Shown here: piece after piece, positions 13,295 to 27,039 of the stretch | Layout: every line of letters starts with the position of its first letter | How positions within the stretch are numbered: position 1 is the first letter of the stretch | DNA from: Fasciola hepatica | Taxonomy: Eukaryota > Platyhelminthes > Trematoda > Plagiorchiida > Fasciolidae | Length of the DNA: 64,000 nucleotides | NCBI GenBank assembly: GCA_948099385.1 | Contig: CANUEZ040000116.1 | Span: 9,678,001 to 9,742,000 of the forward strand | Reading direction: 5' to 3' | Made by a program: the position numbers and the translations under genes | Notes under the pieces: generated by a model | The model's input: the letters and a program-made list of their open reading frames with translations, nothing else | Database searches by the model: none | What the model was told of the DNA's origin: nothing

Positions 13295-16200
13295 AGATGC
13301 GTCTATTTAGATTATTTCTCTTCACTTCACTTTATGAACAATAGATAGAAAAAAGACTTACGTGGCCCTGTTAGGAAGTCTCTTCATACAGCCTACGAGT
13401 GCATAGTCACCTAGTGGAACCAATTTGATTTGATGAGTTAACTTTTACGACAAATATAATGTTCTCAAATGCATAACAAAGCATGTTCTTGGCTGGGTTT
13501 CCTACAAGACGAGAGGCAACTGTTTATCATCCAATCAAAGTTGACTGAATCTATGATCATTTTCTGTTGAAGCTAACAATTTTGACGTTTGAAAAGCAAT
13601 ATGGTTAGAGGCATGATTGCAAATGTTCGTCATGAAACAAAAAAGTCCGTTGCTTCCTGTTCAGATTTGGCCATCTGAAACAGGAAACAATGTATGGTAT
13701 TGTATCCGGTGGTAGCTTTTACTGACAGGTAATGGCTCCCTCGATTGGCACAGAAATGTGGTCAACTTTCTAGACTCCCTTATTAGAAATATGCTGACAA
13801 CTGAAGATATTACTCCACTAGACTTTCATTCGTTTCAGTAAAACAGCCAGAAATATATTATGATCTATGTTACCCTCAGAGTACTCTTCTTCCTACAATG
13901 AATTTACATTTTCGTTCGATAAAAACTTATGGCTCGGTGCTCGGATTTCAGTTGTTCTTTGAACTTTAATTGAAACTTGTGTTTATTAATCTGTTCTTCA
14001 GTGTCGGCTTTGTATTTTGAATGAACAAGCATACCTTCCGTGGAGAAGTAAATAATTGAACAGAAGAAATCAGATTCTGTTCGACAATTCGAAAGCTCGT
14101 CTACCAGGTATTTCAGATTTGTAGCACCCAATTCGCCCCATTCTTCCTAAGTATTTTATAACCGATCAAATGTTTTTAATAATTTAACTGTAAGTACAAC
14201 CGTGGGAATGTGATATTCCGTGGAAGTATATCGGGTTTTTGTAGGTTATTAGACTAGATATGTGGGCATCGAGGAGTCGTTCGAAACTTGAAAGGATTTT
14301 GTCCATTTTGACGGTATGGTTATTGCTCGCCTACCTCTACTGCAACCTACACTCCATGTTACGTAAAATAATACATTGAAAAAACGGTAAAATGCTTTGA
14401 ACATTGAACAAAAAATAGTTATGGAGATCTGTACCCTATTTGTTCAGATTTGCTAAGGGAGTCTTTTGAACCAGAACAACTGCACTTCTGGGTGAGTTAT
14501 CAGACTAGCATTGGAAATATAGAAAAAAGAAGGGAATCGTGTGGAGAATGTCCGGAAAAATGAGGTCTGGAAGGATGAACAAGAACCGTCTTCATTTAAG
14601 ATCCTCGGAATTTGTGGCTCTCTGTTCCGTGTCAGTGTGCTTTAACCCATGAGAGTTTAATTTCATGTGCATATTAATGGCAAAATATATGGAAATACGT
14701 TGAATCATATTAAATGGAATTGTCACGATGTTCCACGACATCTCATGATCTAAACTGAAAACAAAAACTGAATTTGATAAATGGCATTGGGCCTAATTAA
14801 TAATATCAGGAAACAAAATATATTAACTGTCACTTGTTGGTGATCTCCAGTACTAAAAATTACATTTTCACTGCGATACAGCATGTACGGAATGTCATGA
14901 GTAATCTCAGATAACGCATAAATCTAGCATGTTGATTACATTCTCTAAAGTGCTCATCACCTTTTCTTCGGCAAATTAGTGCTACACACTAGATATGTTG
15001 AACACAACCCATTTTGCTAAAACATAAATGACGAAAGAGCGGGGCACGGAGGCTTGGAATTCCCCGTAGTGTACAGACCACACGAGGCAATTCGATAAGA
15101 TTGTCTGTCTTTCGAGTTAGGCGAAGCTCTGCTGCATTGCAGCCGGGAAAATAAAAGTTGTGAATCCTTTACTACTTATTTTCTAAAGGGACGATTCCGG
15201 CAAAGATTCTAGTGTGCGCTTTTGTGTCGCTTTCCTTTGATTTTTTGCATTTCGCATCTGTGATTGCCTATGGCCGGATATTTCAGTCAGTTGCGTGATT
15301 CTTGGGTAGGGGTTTTTGATACGAAACAAAGAGTCAAACCAACAACTTGGTGGTTTTTCATGCATAAACACAAGGAGAATAAACTGAAGTTGTTTCCGGT
15401 CTGGAACTTAGAAATCCAAAGTACACGTGGGTTGAGTTCTTGTGATCCGCAGAATTGTCAAAAGTGTACCACACTTGTCTGAAGTACCTGCTTTTGTGAG
15501 TTGTAGTATTCCGTCAGAGTTGTGAGCAATTGCGCCAGACTGCCTTATTGCCATCAACGTTGACCATAATGTGTCATGTGACCACTGCGTCCGTCAATTA
15601 TGCTAAGCTTCGTGTCTCCTCATGGAATACTACTGGAGGTTACCCTCAGAAAAGGACACAAAATGCCAACGTGTCAGTCTCCTTAGCAGAGACAAAGCTG
15701 CAGGAGTACGACGATAGTAAACGTCGTGATGTACATTGTTTGACCAGGCAAAACAAAAACAAATAATTATAGGCTATCACTAGTTTTTCGTTACTAATAC
15801 CCAACAATCACCACATGGTTCAACCAACCCAGACTGGAAAGGAAATTTCGCAGTCTTGGGGGCCCTGGTACTGATTGGAGGGATTTTCATGAAATTAATT
15901 AGAATCATTACAGCGTTTCAATCGGCCTCGGAAGAACTGTGGATAAAATAAGCTGACCGAATGGTGTTGTGCAAAGTTTCTGTTTCCTGCTTTCTGAATG
16001 TTTTGGCTAAACTCCTCAAAAGGCGACATTCTGTTACGTAAGCCATATTTGGCAGTCGCTCGGTTGTTGCCTATTTTAGGTGTCATTGTTTTCATGACCG
16101 ATATGATAAGACGGCCTTAGATATGTTCCAAAATGTTTTTTTTTCAGCTTACCGTGACCTTTTTGACAGTTCAAAGAACCTACTCAAAAATACGTGACGT

Positions 16201-19200
16201 TGAGACTTTCGTCATCGAGCATGAACAACACACAGAGCATCAAAAGTGTACAGCGGCATAGTTTTTACTGTCCTCAATGGTGCACTTTTACATGCTGAAG
16301 CCATGGACTTTGTTTCTATTGTAGCTTTCGAGAGAACAATACCAATTTCTTTTCGATGGATACGACAGACAGCTCGGCTGTTGCTTGAAATTTCATTGCT
16401 TTGTTTGTGTACAAGGACGACGAATGACCAATTCTGGCAGCTTTTCACTGACCGCGGTCCCCCTCGCGACTTGTAACACATTGGAGCAGGTACAAAGAAT
16501 AAAACACGAGCATTGTACAGCTCTTTTTTCTAACAAATCAGAAACCATCAGCGAAGTATATCCGCGGAATCTAAAACACGATCAGATTAAAGGTGACATC
16601 GAATGAACGATCGTGATCAGAGTATCCTCATTATCTGGATGACGAGTGGATAACGTCAAAAATGAGTAACGAATGAGCCTTGTAGTGTGTTTTAATTACC
16701 TGAACAAGGTCGGTGAAAGCTACCAGGCTAGTTTAGCAGTATACACTTTGGACTCAGTCCCAGAAACTGGATTTTAGTCACCATTGCAGCAATACGAACT
16801 CGAACAAGCGAGATGAAATAATTGTTCCATACATTCTGTTCTCACTGAAATTTTTATGTTATTACAGCTTTTTCCATTAGGCTGCAACTGCAATGTTACG
16901 AGCTAGATCGCAGAATACACATGGAAATGTGTCGAAGAATTCCAGCCAGAGAATCCTTTGTCACTCAATCCTTCAATGCCTTGACACAATTCTAGAGTTG
17001 GTCATTTATCTCCTCTGGTGTACTGGCAGGTTGACTTGAACTGAGATTTTCAGGCAATTACCGGCAATATTGATCCAAACGAAATCCTCGAATGAAGCGA
17101 ACACAATATTCACAATTAAAATAATAAATCTACTGCTGGTACGTTTACCAGACTTTTATAATACACACTAAAATCAGATGATAGAAACCACACTGACTTC
17201 CTTTACGTTGATTCGAAAGTATTTTATATTTCCTGGAGCTTGTTCCCGTTCATCGTTCCAAAAATTATTTTCCTGTAATTGGAAGAATTTGGGTTTTGCA
17301 TTGTATCATAAACAGTATGGGTAATTTCCAAAAGAAATTCATCTCTTAGAGGCCAAAATAGAATTAGCGAATAGCTCTACTAGCAGCCGGGATGGGGTTT
17401 GTTGCTCTCGCCTGAATACTGTACCCAAATTTCGAATTCAGCTTAGAGGACCGAAAAATTCATAGTTTACTGGTAGCCAGTCAGAAAATGGAAACCCGGT
17501 TGGAACAATTATACACACTATGTTGTGCAGTGATGTTCGGGAGCAGTCTTGAACTTTCACAAAATTGTTAAGGTCAGAAAAATGAAGCGGGAATAAAGCT
17601 TTCTCTCACAGTTGGATTAGAAACAAAATAGTAGGTAAAAGTGGCATATTGTGATTTGTTCAGACCACTAGCCAAGATGCTCTGTCACCGACGACCTCGT
17701 TGCTAATCAAATATTTGGCTATTCTCGACGATTCCCACACTTTTAACCTCAGTGTCCTCTTAAACAAATTTGCATTTATTTTCCTAGGACGTCGGTTCCT
17801 TGTCCCCCTAGCAGACCCGTCGTTCATTTCTTTGACGCTCAACAAATAATTCAATTTCTGAATCCAGTGCTACTGCTTTTCATCACAGAATGGCAGACAG
17901 AGAGAGAGAGAGGAAGTGCTCTCATCGGGGACTTTACAATCAGATTAGAACCGAAAAAACTTCACTTCCCAAACTCTACCACTGATCAGCGGATGTCCTC
18001 ATCTTAGTCCAACCTTTCAGCCCTAACCTGGAAATATCACGTTTGCTTCACGAACGAGAACAGCCGCGTCACCACACATCCACACCCTCTGCACACCTTC
18101 CGACTATCATTTCATCAACTGAAATTGACAGAATTGTCAGACGGATAGAAAGAAAGTACCTAAGAGAGTGGCTTGATGTGATAGTAAGTATCCCCAACTC
18201 ACTTTAGACTCCAGAGTCCAGTTATATTAGTTCCAAACAGTCCTTTAGCCAAGGATTTTTTAAATCTGTCTTCTTCTGTCACAAATTACTGAATAGTTAG
18301 TCTGTCGAATCCAACCTTGAAGGTTAGTCGATGCTAAATCAGGCATTTCAGTTGAAATCCCGTACATAGCGAAATAACCTCTGTCTCTATCTTCATTCGA
18401 TATGATGGTTGTGTTGTGAGTGATATGCAAACAAAAAGTAAGCTCACTCTCACCAGTTATCATGCTTGAATCGTTTGGGATTAAATCTGAATGCACACGA
18501 ATGTGCAAATGAAATTTACTTTTTTGACTACAATATTTGCGCATTTTTAATTTAAAGACTGTGTATGACACGACGTACGTGAGCAGCATTTGTGCTTCAG
18601 GGGCGGTGATCATTTGTCCTTATGGTGTCAACTGATTCGGGGATAGATCAAACGCACGACTGCGACAACAGCCGTACAGCTGTCCCCGGTCAACAAACAG
18701 ACAATGCAGGCTACGAGTGCAGTGGAATGGAACAGACGTACACGATGAAGTTTATCGTGCGAGAATGAATGTGACAAGATTGAACGTAGAACAAACTAAG
18801 TGAACTTTGGTTGATCTGGACTGCATTCGTCGTATTACGTGCAAGTATGTTACAGAAACATCATTATTTTCTATAAATCTATACCGACAAGCTCGGTATC
18901 AGTAATCAGTAATCAGAGTCATACTGAGAAACTGGAATTGCCATGTGCTTTGTAGTTTATTTTGTGCAATTTTGAAAATATTCTACGATTACTTAGCAAA
19001 CAGGATCACTTACGTAACTTACAGTTATATATTCGGAAATTTGTTTTTCCAGAGTTCAATCTGGAAACAGTAGTTGGGTCTTCTGACTGTATTATTTATT
19101 TCTAAAATCATCCCACTGCTTCTCTAATAGAGATTACGGAAAACTACGGAATGTGTCATGTTTTCTGAATGTATACTTGAGGCACAAGATGACTTGCTGT

Positions 19201-20546
19201 TCAAGACTGACCAAACTTGTTGAGTCAGGCAGATATAAAAATATGATTGTTAGCCTGAAGCCTGTTACCATCTGTTGACTGATAAACCTCCGAATGCTTC
19301 ATTATCTCACCACTCATTTGAGTACAAAGAATTCCGGAGAATTTCTCACTTTTGCTGTTTCCACTGAATGCTAACATGGGCTGTTATGTGAACCGCACAG
19401 GAGTGATGTGAACCATTTGTTCCCCAGAAAGTTTCATCGTTTTCGGTGTGGACTTAACGTTTCTTCGTTCGTCTGATGCTGTTTGCTTCCTATCCATTCT
19501 TCATTTTATTAGTCACCTGTGTATAAGATCGGAAACAGAAATAAATTTTTCTGGACGACATTCACACCGAATGTTGCTGCAGAGGAAAAAGCACGAAACC
19601 GCATATAATCAGAGAACTACCTTACGGGCATACTACTGACTTCAAGATGATTGTTCAAAAGCTAAAACTGTCTTTTGTAGTTCAAACTCATTCACAGGGT
19701 AACTTAGAGTTTTCAGAGCTTTTTGATATTGCTCACTACTTCCCCGGGAGAACTGTGTTTTATGCCACTCATGTACACTAGTGTTGGTAATGAATATTAG
19801 TGATTATTGGTTCTGGAATGGACTAACCCGTGTGTGCTGACTCCTTTATGAACATCACATTCCTATCACCTGGCTCGTTGGTAATTGTGGCTTACTGGGA
19901 TATTTAAATCTCTCCTTAATTTGTATTGGTATGATTACCAGCTTTTTACGAGTATCCATTGGATTTTAATGACATTTGGATAAACCCCTCTTAGCATAAG
20001 CCTGCATTTACACACAACTTACCATGTTTACGTTGTGTCAGTAAAAAGTGAAAATATGTTCTTCTCTGCAAGAGAAACGTCTGTAGCTTCATCATCGCCT
20101 ACATCTTTCCTCGTTGTTTTGGTGTATAACAAAATATTATGGTAAACAAGACAATACAAAGTTGCTTACTCAACAGTGCACTGGAAAATACTTCCACGAT
20201 TGAAGACGGATGGGAAAAGAGAAACCTCAGAAAATAGAAACACCGTTGCCGAGTTATTCTGAGTGGCCGCCAAATGCAACATTCATGTTCTTGTAACGTT
20301 CCACGTCAGGTGGTCTGGTAGTCAAGATTTCACTCATCGCAAGAACAGCTTCAGAGACAACTAGTGTCTTAGCAGGCGGTTCCCTCTTCGGTTGAGTCAT
20401 TTGGGTCTGATTTCCTGCAGGAATTTTCAGCAAGTGTATCTCCTGGAAACAGGCGTAGCACCGCGGTCGTCAACTCCAGGACAGAAAGATATACACTAGG
20501 GGTGAAATAGATATCTGAATAACTATTTTCTGTGTGTAGCCATCTA
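13295..20546. other. Intron, mostly unremarkable
   Basis: It holds an (AG)n run at 17899-17912 and a 73-codon stop-free segment at 17986-18204 with splice-like borders (see findings). Other open frames, including 18260-18613 minus, show no domain. Confidence 0.45.
17899..17912. repeat. (AG)n microsatellite
   Basis: A short uninterrupted AG dinucleotide run. Confidence 0.8.
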
Positions 20547-20550
20547 AACA

Positions 20551-20858
20551 GCTTTTCCCATCAGACCTCAGCCAAAACCCGCCATCCTCTAACCACTACC
20601 CATCATTCTTTGGCCTTGATGCATAACCTTTAGCCATGCCGCTCCAAGCCAGTCAGGTCAAAAGTATCGGCATATAATGATATCAAGAGATGTTGGAACA
20701 ATTGAATTTTTTTCAAAGATCGGTGTTGCAATGCTAACGAGACAAATGAGGAAGTGTGACGATCATACGCTGCGCAGTTGACCGTGATAACGGTATCAAA
20801 TGCTGCACTGCAAATTGATTGGAAGAAGAAGGTTTATACGATGTGCCCTTATCGTCCA
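20551..20858 (+). repeat. Left terminal inverted repeat of the transposon
   Basis: It is the reverse complement of 22211-22535 with few substitutions. It lacks 20 bp present in the right copy, where AACCAC occurs on both sides of the missing piece, and carries about 3 extra bases near its inner end (GAAGAAGAA). Confidence 0.9.
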
Positions 20859-21283
20859 CCCATTTTTATCACAGTCCTTATTACTGTTGAAATTTCGGGG
20901 ATAGTAATGGTATCATACGTTGCAGCATAAATAGAGTGATGACATTACTTGGGGTGTACTTACTATATCTGTGTTTATTTCTCTCGGAGGTTTAGTGTAT
21001 CCACTCATCTAAACGTTCACGGAACCCAACCTTTATTCGTTTCATCATATCCAGTTCTGATATTTGTTTTTGACTTGGAATGCAAAACAGAGTACCGTTT
21101 ATTACATTACAGATTTTACTTACAGGACTGCTTGCCTGAGACATTTTTTTCTTGCATGGGAAGACGTTTTCGACTGGGTGATATTTCGTTCGGAGGCAGT
21201 CAGGCGGTATAATCACACCGCGCCACCTTGTGATAGTATTCGCTCTACTTTACCTGAAGCCGTACGCATCACCCTGTGACTGT

Positions 21284-22180
21284 ATGGAGAGCATTATTAT
21301 AGGTGAGAAGAAAAGATCGTATTGTTTCACCAGCGCTGAAGATCGACGGAGGATAACCGAATATGCACAAAGAGATGATTTAAAGGACACTGACCAACAC
21401 CTCAACACCAAGATCAAAACCTGCCGTGTTATTGCAGCTACGGATAGGGAAAAGGCATTCACACCTGGGCCTTACAAGACGAAGTTCAACAATGAGTTTG
21501 TCAGGCATTTGTGTGAAGCGGTGGACGAAAACCCCACAGGTACATTGAGGAAGTTGAAGGAAAGGATGAAGAAGGACTTCCCAAGAGCACCCGTTAGCAA
21601 GTCATCCATGGATCGATTACTGGATGGACATTACTAATCGCTTAGGAAGCTGACTATTCGACCCTTGGAAAGAAAATCAGATGCGGTCAAATCTAAACGG
21701 GTAGAATATGCCGATTGGGTGCAACAATCAGGTTATGCAACTTTGAGGTTGTATATTGATGAGACCAGCTACAACATATGGTGCGGTCGTAGCTAAGGAC
21801 ACTCAAAGGTAGGCAGTGAAGCCATCGGATTTCTAACGTCAAGTAAAGGACCTAACTTGAAACTTCTAGCTTGTTCATCTTTCGCCGGTATCTTGAAGTA
21901 TGAATGTCATACAAAGATTACACGGCATATTTTTAATAAGTTTCTCTCATACTTCTCAGCGCTTATTGCTATTGAACTACCTGCTGTTGCAGTAGTATTG
22001 ACCTCTGACAATGCGCCCGTTCATCGGAGGACTCTGGATGCACAATCACACACCAGTCACCAAATACATTTTATCCCACCGTAAGGTCCATTTTTCAATC
22101 CTCTGGAAGAGGCCTTCAGTGAATTCAAACAGATAAAATGTTTACAAACTTATTTTTATTTATATTTTTTAATACATTAG
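21284..22180 (+). pseudogene. Tc1/mariner-type (DDE_3-like) transposase, interrupted by three stop codons
   Basis: A single frame of about 298 codons starts at the ATG at 21284 and ends at TAG 22178. An N-terminal DNA-binding helix-turn-helix-type segment (TLRKLKERM...VSKSSMDRLL, residues about 86-113) precedes the catalytic domain. Catalytic acids are visible: Asp in YIDET (residue 159, codon at 21758), Asp in SDNAPVH (residue 242, codon at 22007) and Glu in NPLEEAF (codon at 22106). The NPLE context matches the NPIE motif of Tc1/IS630 transposases. TAA codons interrupt at 21635, 21794 and 22082. The last lies where the family usually has Tyr in PPYS. No frameshift is needed, so decay has been by substitution only. 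The spacing between the second Asp and the Glu is 32 residues, slightly short for DD34E. Confidence 0.85.
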
Positions 22181-22210
22181 AAACTGGTTTACTGGGTTGT
22201 GCCACACGGT

Positions 22211-22535
22211 TGGACGATAAGGGCACATCGTATAAACCTTCTCCAATCAATTTGCAGTGCAGCATTTGATACCGTTATCACGGTCAACTGCGCAGCGTAT
22301 GATCGTCACACTTTCTCATTTGTCTCGTTAGCATTGCAACACCGATTTTTGAAAAAAATTCAATTGTTCCAACATCTCTTGATATCATCATATGCCGATA
22401 CTTTTGACCTGACTGGCTTGGAGCGGCATGGCTAAAGGTTATGCATCAAGGCTAAAGAATGATGGGTAGTGGTTGAAGGATTGTGAGCCGTGGTTAGAGG
22501 ATGGCGGGTTTCGGCTAAGGCTTGATGAGAAAAGG
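22211..22535 (-). repeat. Right terminal inverted repeat of the transposon
   Basis: It is the reverse complement of the left repeat and about 17 bp longer overall. The open frame 22199-22435 inside it is an incidental frame in the repeat. Confidence 0.9.
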
Positions 22536-22851
22536 TTATAATGATTTTAAGGTACCTTTATATTTTTACTCTCAAAATTCAGTGCTTCAGCTTGTTACTT
22601 CTCGAAATAAGAAACTGGAAGCTTACAGAAATGTCAAGTGGTAAGATGAGGTTTGCTATGGTTTAGGGGTGCGCCACAATTACCTAAAATGAAAATAAAA
22701 GTAGTCCATGGTCTTATTCGGGAACAATGGCCGGCACAAATTGACTTTCCTTATAGATTCCTATGAGAACTGCACGTATTTAAACAAAAGCCCGTCTCGT
22801 AACATAACCTTATGGAAAATATACCACCCTTCTTTAGTTGGTGTGCTAATG

Positions 22852-22923
22852 AACACACACACACACAGAAGCGAATTTGTGAGAGACAAGCTAACCCTCA
22901 GCCTCCCCAGCCACCCCCCCCCC
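22852..22923. repeat. (CA)n followed by poly-C tract
   Basis: An eight-unit CA run is followed about 45 bp later by a homopolymer of about 10 C. Confidence 0.8.
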
Positions 22924-25568
22924 ACACAATTTTCCTCTCACGTTTCGAATACATGCTTTTCAACTTTTCGTAACATCAGGCCTGTCTTCCGTGACTGTGT
23001 GGCTTGTCGGATAGACCTGAACGACAGTTGGAATGCCAACCAAATGATAAAAGGGAAAGACAAAAGAGGCCGGGTGCTCATTTGTCGTCCCGCATCTAGG
23101 TATAAAAACACGTCTAGCTAAAACTTTACCATTATTGATAGACAACAAAGAAGGTTCGTTTCAAGACAATGGACAAACAATATGTTCCGTAACTTTGTGT
23201 TTTGTTCATGGTAAGTGTATCGATGGTTATACGTTGAGAGAATTTTTCTGATAACTGCATATTGTTTGGTTTTCCTATTTCGTATGGAATCGTTTCACCA
23301 ACATTTTAGATGTAAGCAAACAGGGATCAACAACATCATCGTTGTCATCCTATGGGTAATTACGGTATCACCTTCAGATACCACCAATCATTTTTGAAGC
23401 AGATACCAAGATGAACCACCAGTAGCCGAAGGAATTATTCAACATGGCCCGTAAAATCCGCCGATAATCACATCATCAGACACATTGTCATATTGGGCAC
23501 AACGAAGGGTAAATGCGATAACCTTCAGTGCACGTCCGACATACACCAGCGGAGCGTCCGTCGCAACGATCAGTGGTGATAACAGCACCTTTCTAGTCAC
23601 ATTGGTCACTGCTCAAAAAGGATGACCTCATGATCAGAACAGCTTCAGATGTTTACTGCAAACAATCAATAAATAATTAATAACATCGTTCTTCCGTTAC
23701 AAGGTGTTTTCAATAATATCTGGAAGAAAGTTGCGATCAATAAAACACCGTCAAATGAAGAAGTGACCAGCGCTGGGAAGACAAAGTAGGGAGATCAGGA
23801 TCTCAATTCCACCACCGGTCACAAGAAGCTTATGAATGCCGTCACGTTTGACGGCGGGGAGACGTTCTCCAAGCGTAAACGAAGCTTTCTATGCAACGTC
23901 CAGTTTATTCGTTCATGTGTCTCGAGACTCAGTGACACACACCGGCTAGTTTCAATGTTCATGTTTTGACTGTTTAAATACATTTGATGAACGTTTGTTA
24001 CTCTTCGTTAAACTTGATAAGAAAGGCGATATTCTCTGCCCACGTGATTCTTAGCATGGAATATTATTCATTCTCAGCTAAGTGTGTAACGAGAGAGTCA
24101 TGACCAATCTCTTATAGACACAGCCCAACTTCTTCATCAAAGAGTAATGAGATCACCCAGGTTCGTAAAACGAAGATGAGTACGGGAGATATTCTACAAT
24201 GGTTGAAGAACCCGCACAGGAGATTTGTGAAGAATATCAGAATACTGGTCAACATTATTGATTTTTTATGAACTATAACAAGTACGAATGCCAATGCGTA
24301 CACTGAACTTGAATACTGCTGGGAAAAATTCCATATTATACGAATTAGATAACCAGTACGTAAGGATATTCGTCGGATAACTTTATCATTTCCGAATAAT
24401 AATGGACACATGTTGCTGCCATTACTTTATTCCTGAGACAAAACAATGCTCTTTTGTTCTTCTCGTGCTATAACCCTAAACGGGTTTTGCGTGAATTGTG
24501 CATGACTCATAATTCGTGCAAGGTATTACAATATAAAAGAAACAGAGGAACTTGTGCAACAGGGGTGGACCGGACTTTTTGCCCGCGGCTAGTTTAGAGT
24601 CTGGGCCAATCAATCGTTGTCGTTTAACACATTTGGGTGCTTCACTGAGCAAAACTGCCAGATCTGCAGCTCGTGCCCATAAAGTGTTCATTTAACTGCT
24701 TCGCGTGGGTAGATACTCAGCATTGGTATGTCTCACCGATGTGGGCAAGGCATTTTCCACTTTTTTCGAGTACATAATGAATTAACAGAAAAGTGACAAT
24801 ATCTGTGAACATAACCGAATAGTTATTAAACAAATAGCTGAAATACGTACATCGGCTCCAGAATAACTTTTCTTCGGTTTTTATTGACATTATCAGCAGT
24901 ATACACCATGTTGTCGCAGCCCTCTGAACTACTAAGGCCAGTCTTAAAAACTGATAAGTGTAGTAACGTTTTCCGCTAGTTCTTGCAGTCGGTCAACCAA
25001 TCATGCACGCATTCACTGAATTTCACTGCTTCACTCTAGTCATCAGTTCCCTTTATTTATTACTCATTCCTCCTCAAGCCATTTGTTCGTATAATCCTTA
25101 CACTTACCATTTGTATTCATTCATTTAAAGCTTTTTTAATAATTTATCCCTTGTTTCATATAGTTAACCGTCTTACAATAAAGTCAGCCATTGATCATTC
25201 TTTGCTGGTTACTGAACAACAGAAATCAAACTGGGCCTACCCGATAATCGTATCTATGAGAAAGAACCTCATGAAATTACTTGGTCAGAAAGATTCCGGT
25301 GAGAAGAATCAGTCAAGTGAATGTTTTGTATTTGTCAATTATCAGGGACAAGGGAGTTCTTCACAGAGAAGTAACAGTCTTATTTATCTGTAAATGTTCG
25401 TCACAAATCATCACCGGACAAAAAGAGCCCAGTTAATTTGGGCATGGTCGGTACCTTAAAACACAAAACAAAACATCTTTGTTTGAACTTGTAGAAGAAA
25501 ACAAATACCCCCACAAATGCTCGCGGATCTAAACCAGACCTCAGTTCCATAGGGGAAGATGATGAGAA

Positions 25569-25582
25569 GGGGGGTGGGGGGG
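25569..25582 (+). repeat. G-run pair
   Basis: Two runs of six or seven G are separated by a single T. It is a low-complexity purine tract, too short to claim a function. Confidence 0.8.
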
Positions 25583-27039
25583 TAAATATTGTCCTTCCTA
25601 GTGGCCCGCGTTAGTCTTCTCACTATTGTCCACTCACTGTTCTTGTCTTCGTTTTCGATCTTCTGGATCGAAACATGTTCTTATTCTCAAATCTACCTTC
25701 AGTCATTGCACAATCCTAGTACCAGATCGATTACGGTGCAGTCAAACGAGGTTGATCCTAATTGCCTCCCGGTCGTTATTAAAATAACTTCAATTTATCA
25801 AGATCAGAAATTGACCCATCGATAATTCATTAACACAGTAATGGTGTTTGAATGTATGAATAGTAAGTAACTGTCTTCAAATCGTTACGATCATTTTACT
25901 TGAATAACAATATTCATCTTCCCGGTAACAAAATCAAGTCCTAATGTCTGTGATAGCAAATTCAGATCTGCTAGAACGACATTCATCTCAAATAAAAAGC
26001 AATTTTATCATAATGCAATATCAAATACTGTTGTCTGTCTTCGATGATGCCTCCTCTGTTTCGAACAAATGCACTCGCTCTAGAATCAAACAAACCGCAA
26101 ACTGAGACACAGAAACCACTGTTGTCTTGCAAGTGATTTCTCAATCTTTTGACAGTCGACCTAAATTGAGAAATGTTACCCGTGATAACCACACCGCCGA
26201 CTACTTGTAGTTTATGCACCGACAGCGCAGTGTTAATGCCATTATATTTTTTGACGTACCACACCACATAGCGTATCGATCTTTCAGTACACTCTGAATC
26301 TCATTTGGTTCTGGTACACTAAACCTGCAAAAAGACCAGGTATATCTATAAAAGAAGACGTTTAATTTATGGCTTTTTTACCATTTTCGGAAACATCATT
26401 GGTCCGAATCACAGTTAATTCACCTACGGTTGAAGTATTTCCTCCCGATATAATTACACTCTTGACTCCGTAGGTTGAGCTTCAAACATTCACATTTCTA
26501 TCGTGGCCACATGGGATTCTCCCGTCGAGTTCCGGAGTGAGTTTGTGTGCGTCGCAGAAGTCATGGAGCGAGCTTCTTCCAGAGCATGTATACTCAAGTA
26601 TAAAACAACCCAATCTATTTCCTGCCCCTCTTGAGTTTATTACGATGTTGAGAAAACAGAGTATGATAATAACAAATTGTAGATTTTCAAAAGTGATCCT
26701 AACCATAAAAATTGTTGATCTCGGATGGATTCAAACCTAAGCTTGGTTGCCAACCAATCTTTAGTACCGAGTGCAATCAACCAACAGAAGAGCTATGAGG
26801 TAAAGCCGAAGAGCTCTGAAAGTTCTGTGTGCTGCTCACATTGTTTACCCACCCAACTTGCAATAAAACGCAGATTACGCCACGATGAACTAACTTGTAA
26901 TTTGACCGCCGGCACCGGGATTTCCCTAGGAATCAACCGGTACTTCCTAGTTGAATACACGAGTATGTTTTGGTAATAAGTACAGTCTGACAGACGTGAG
27001 ATGTTTTGAAGTGATTCCATCTTTCAAAGTGGTCGACCC

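Larger units (their letters stand above)
20547..22538 (+). mobile_element. Tc1/mariner-type DNA transposon with long terminal inverted repeats
   Basis: The element is about 2.0 kb. Near-identical inverted repeats lie at 20551-20858 and 22211-22535 and flank a single transposase frame (21284-22180). TA dinucleotides near 20545 and 22537 are candidates for the TA target duplication usual for this superfamily. The repeats are much longer than the roughly 20-50 bp typical of classic mariner elements. It sits in sense orientation within the giant intron. The transposase has three nonsense codons, so the copy looks non-autonomous, although the well-kept repeats suggest relatively recent insertion. 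Confidence 0.85.
22539..27039. other. Intron with minor simple repeats
   Basis: It contains (CA)n at 22852-22867, a C run at 22914-22923 and a G-rich tract at 25569-25582. Open frames such as 22708-23121 show no domain. Confidence 0.5.

Noticed and set aside
12868..13344. 158-codon plus-strand open frame
   Set aside because: The second half is a translation of a TATA/CATA simple repeat and the first half has no domain.
20949..21216. Open frames on both strands between the left inverted repeat and the transposase
   Set aside because: No similarity to transposase or accessory proteins. They are spacer within the element.
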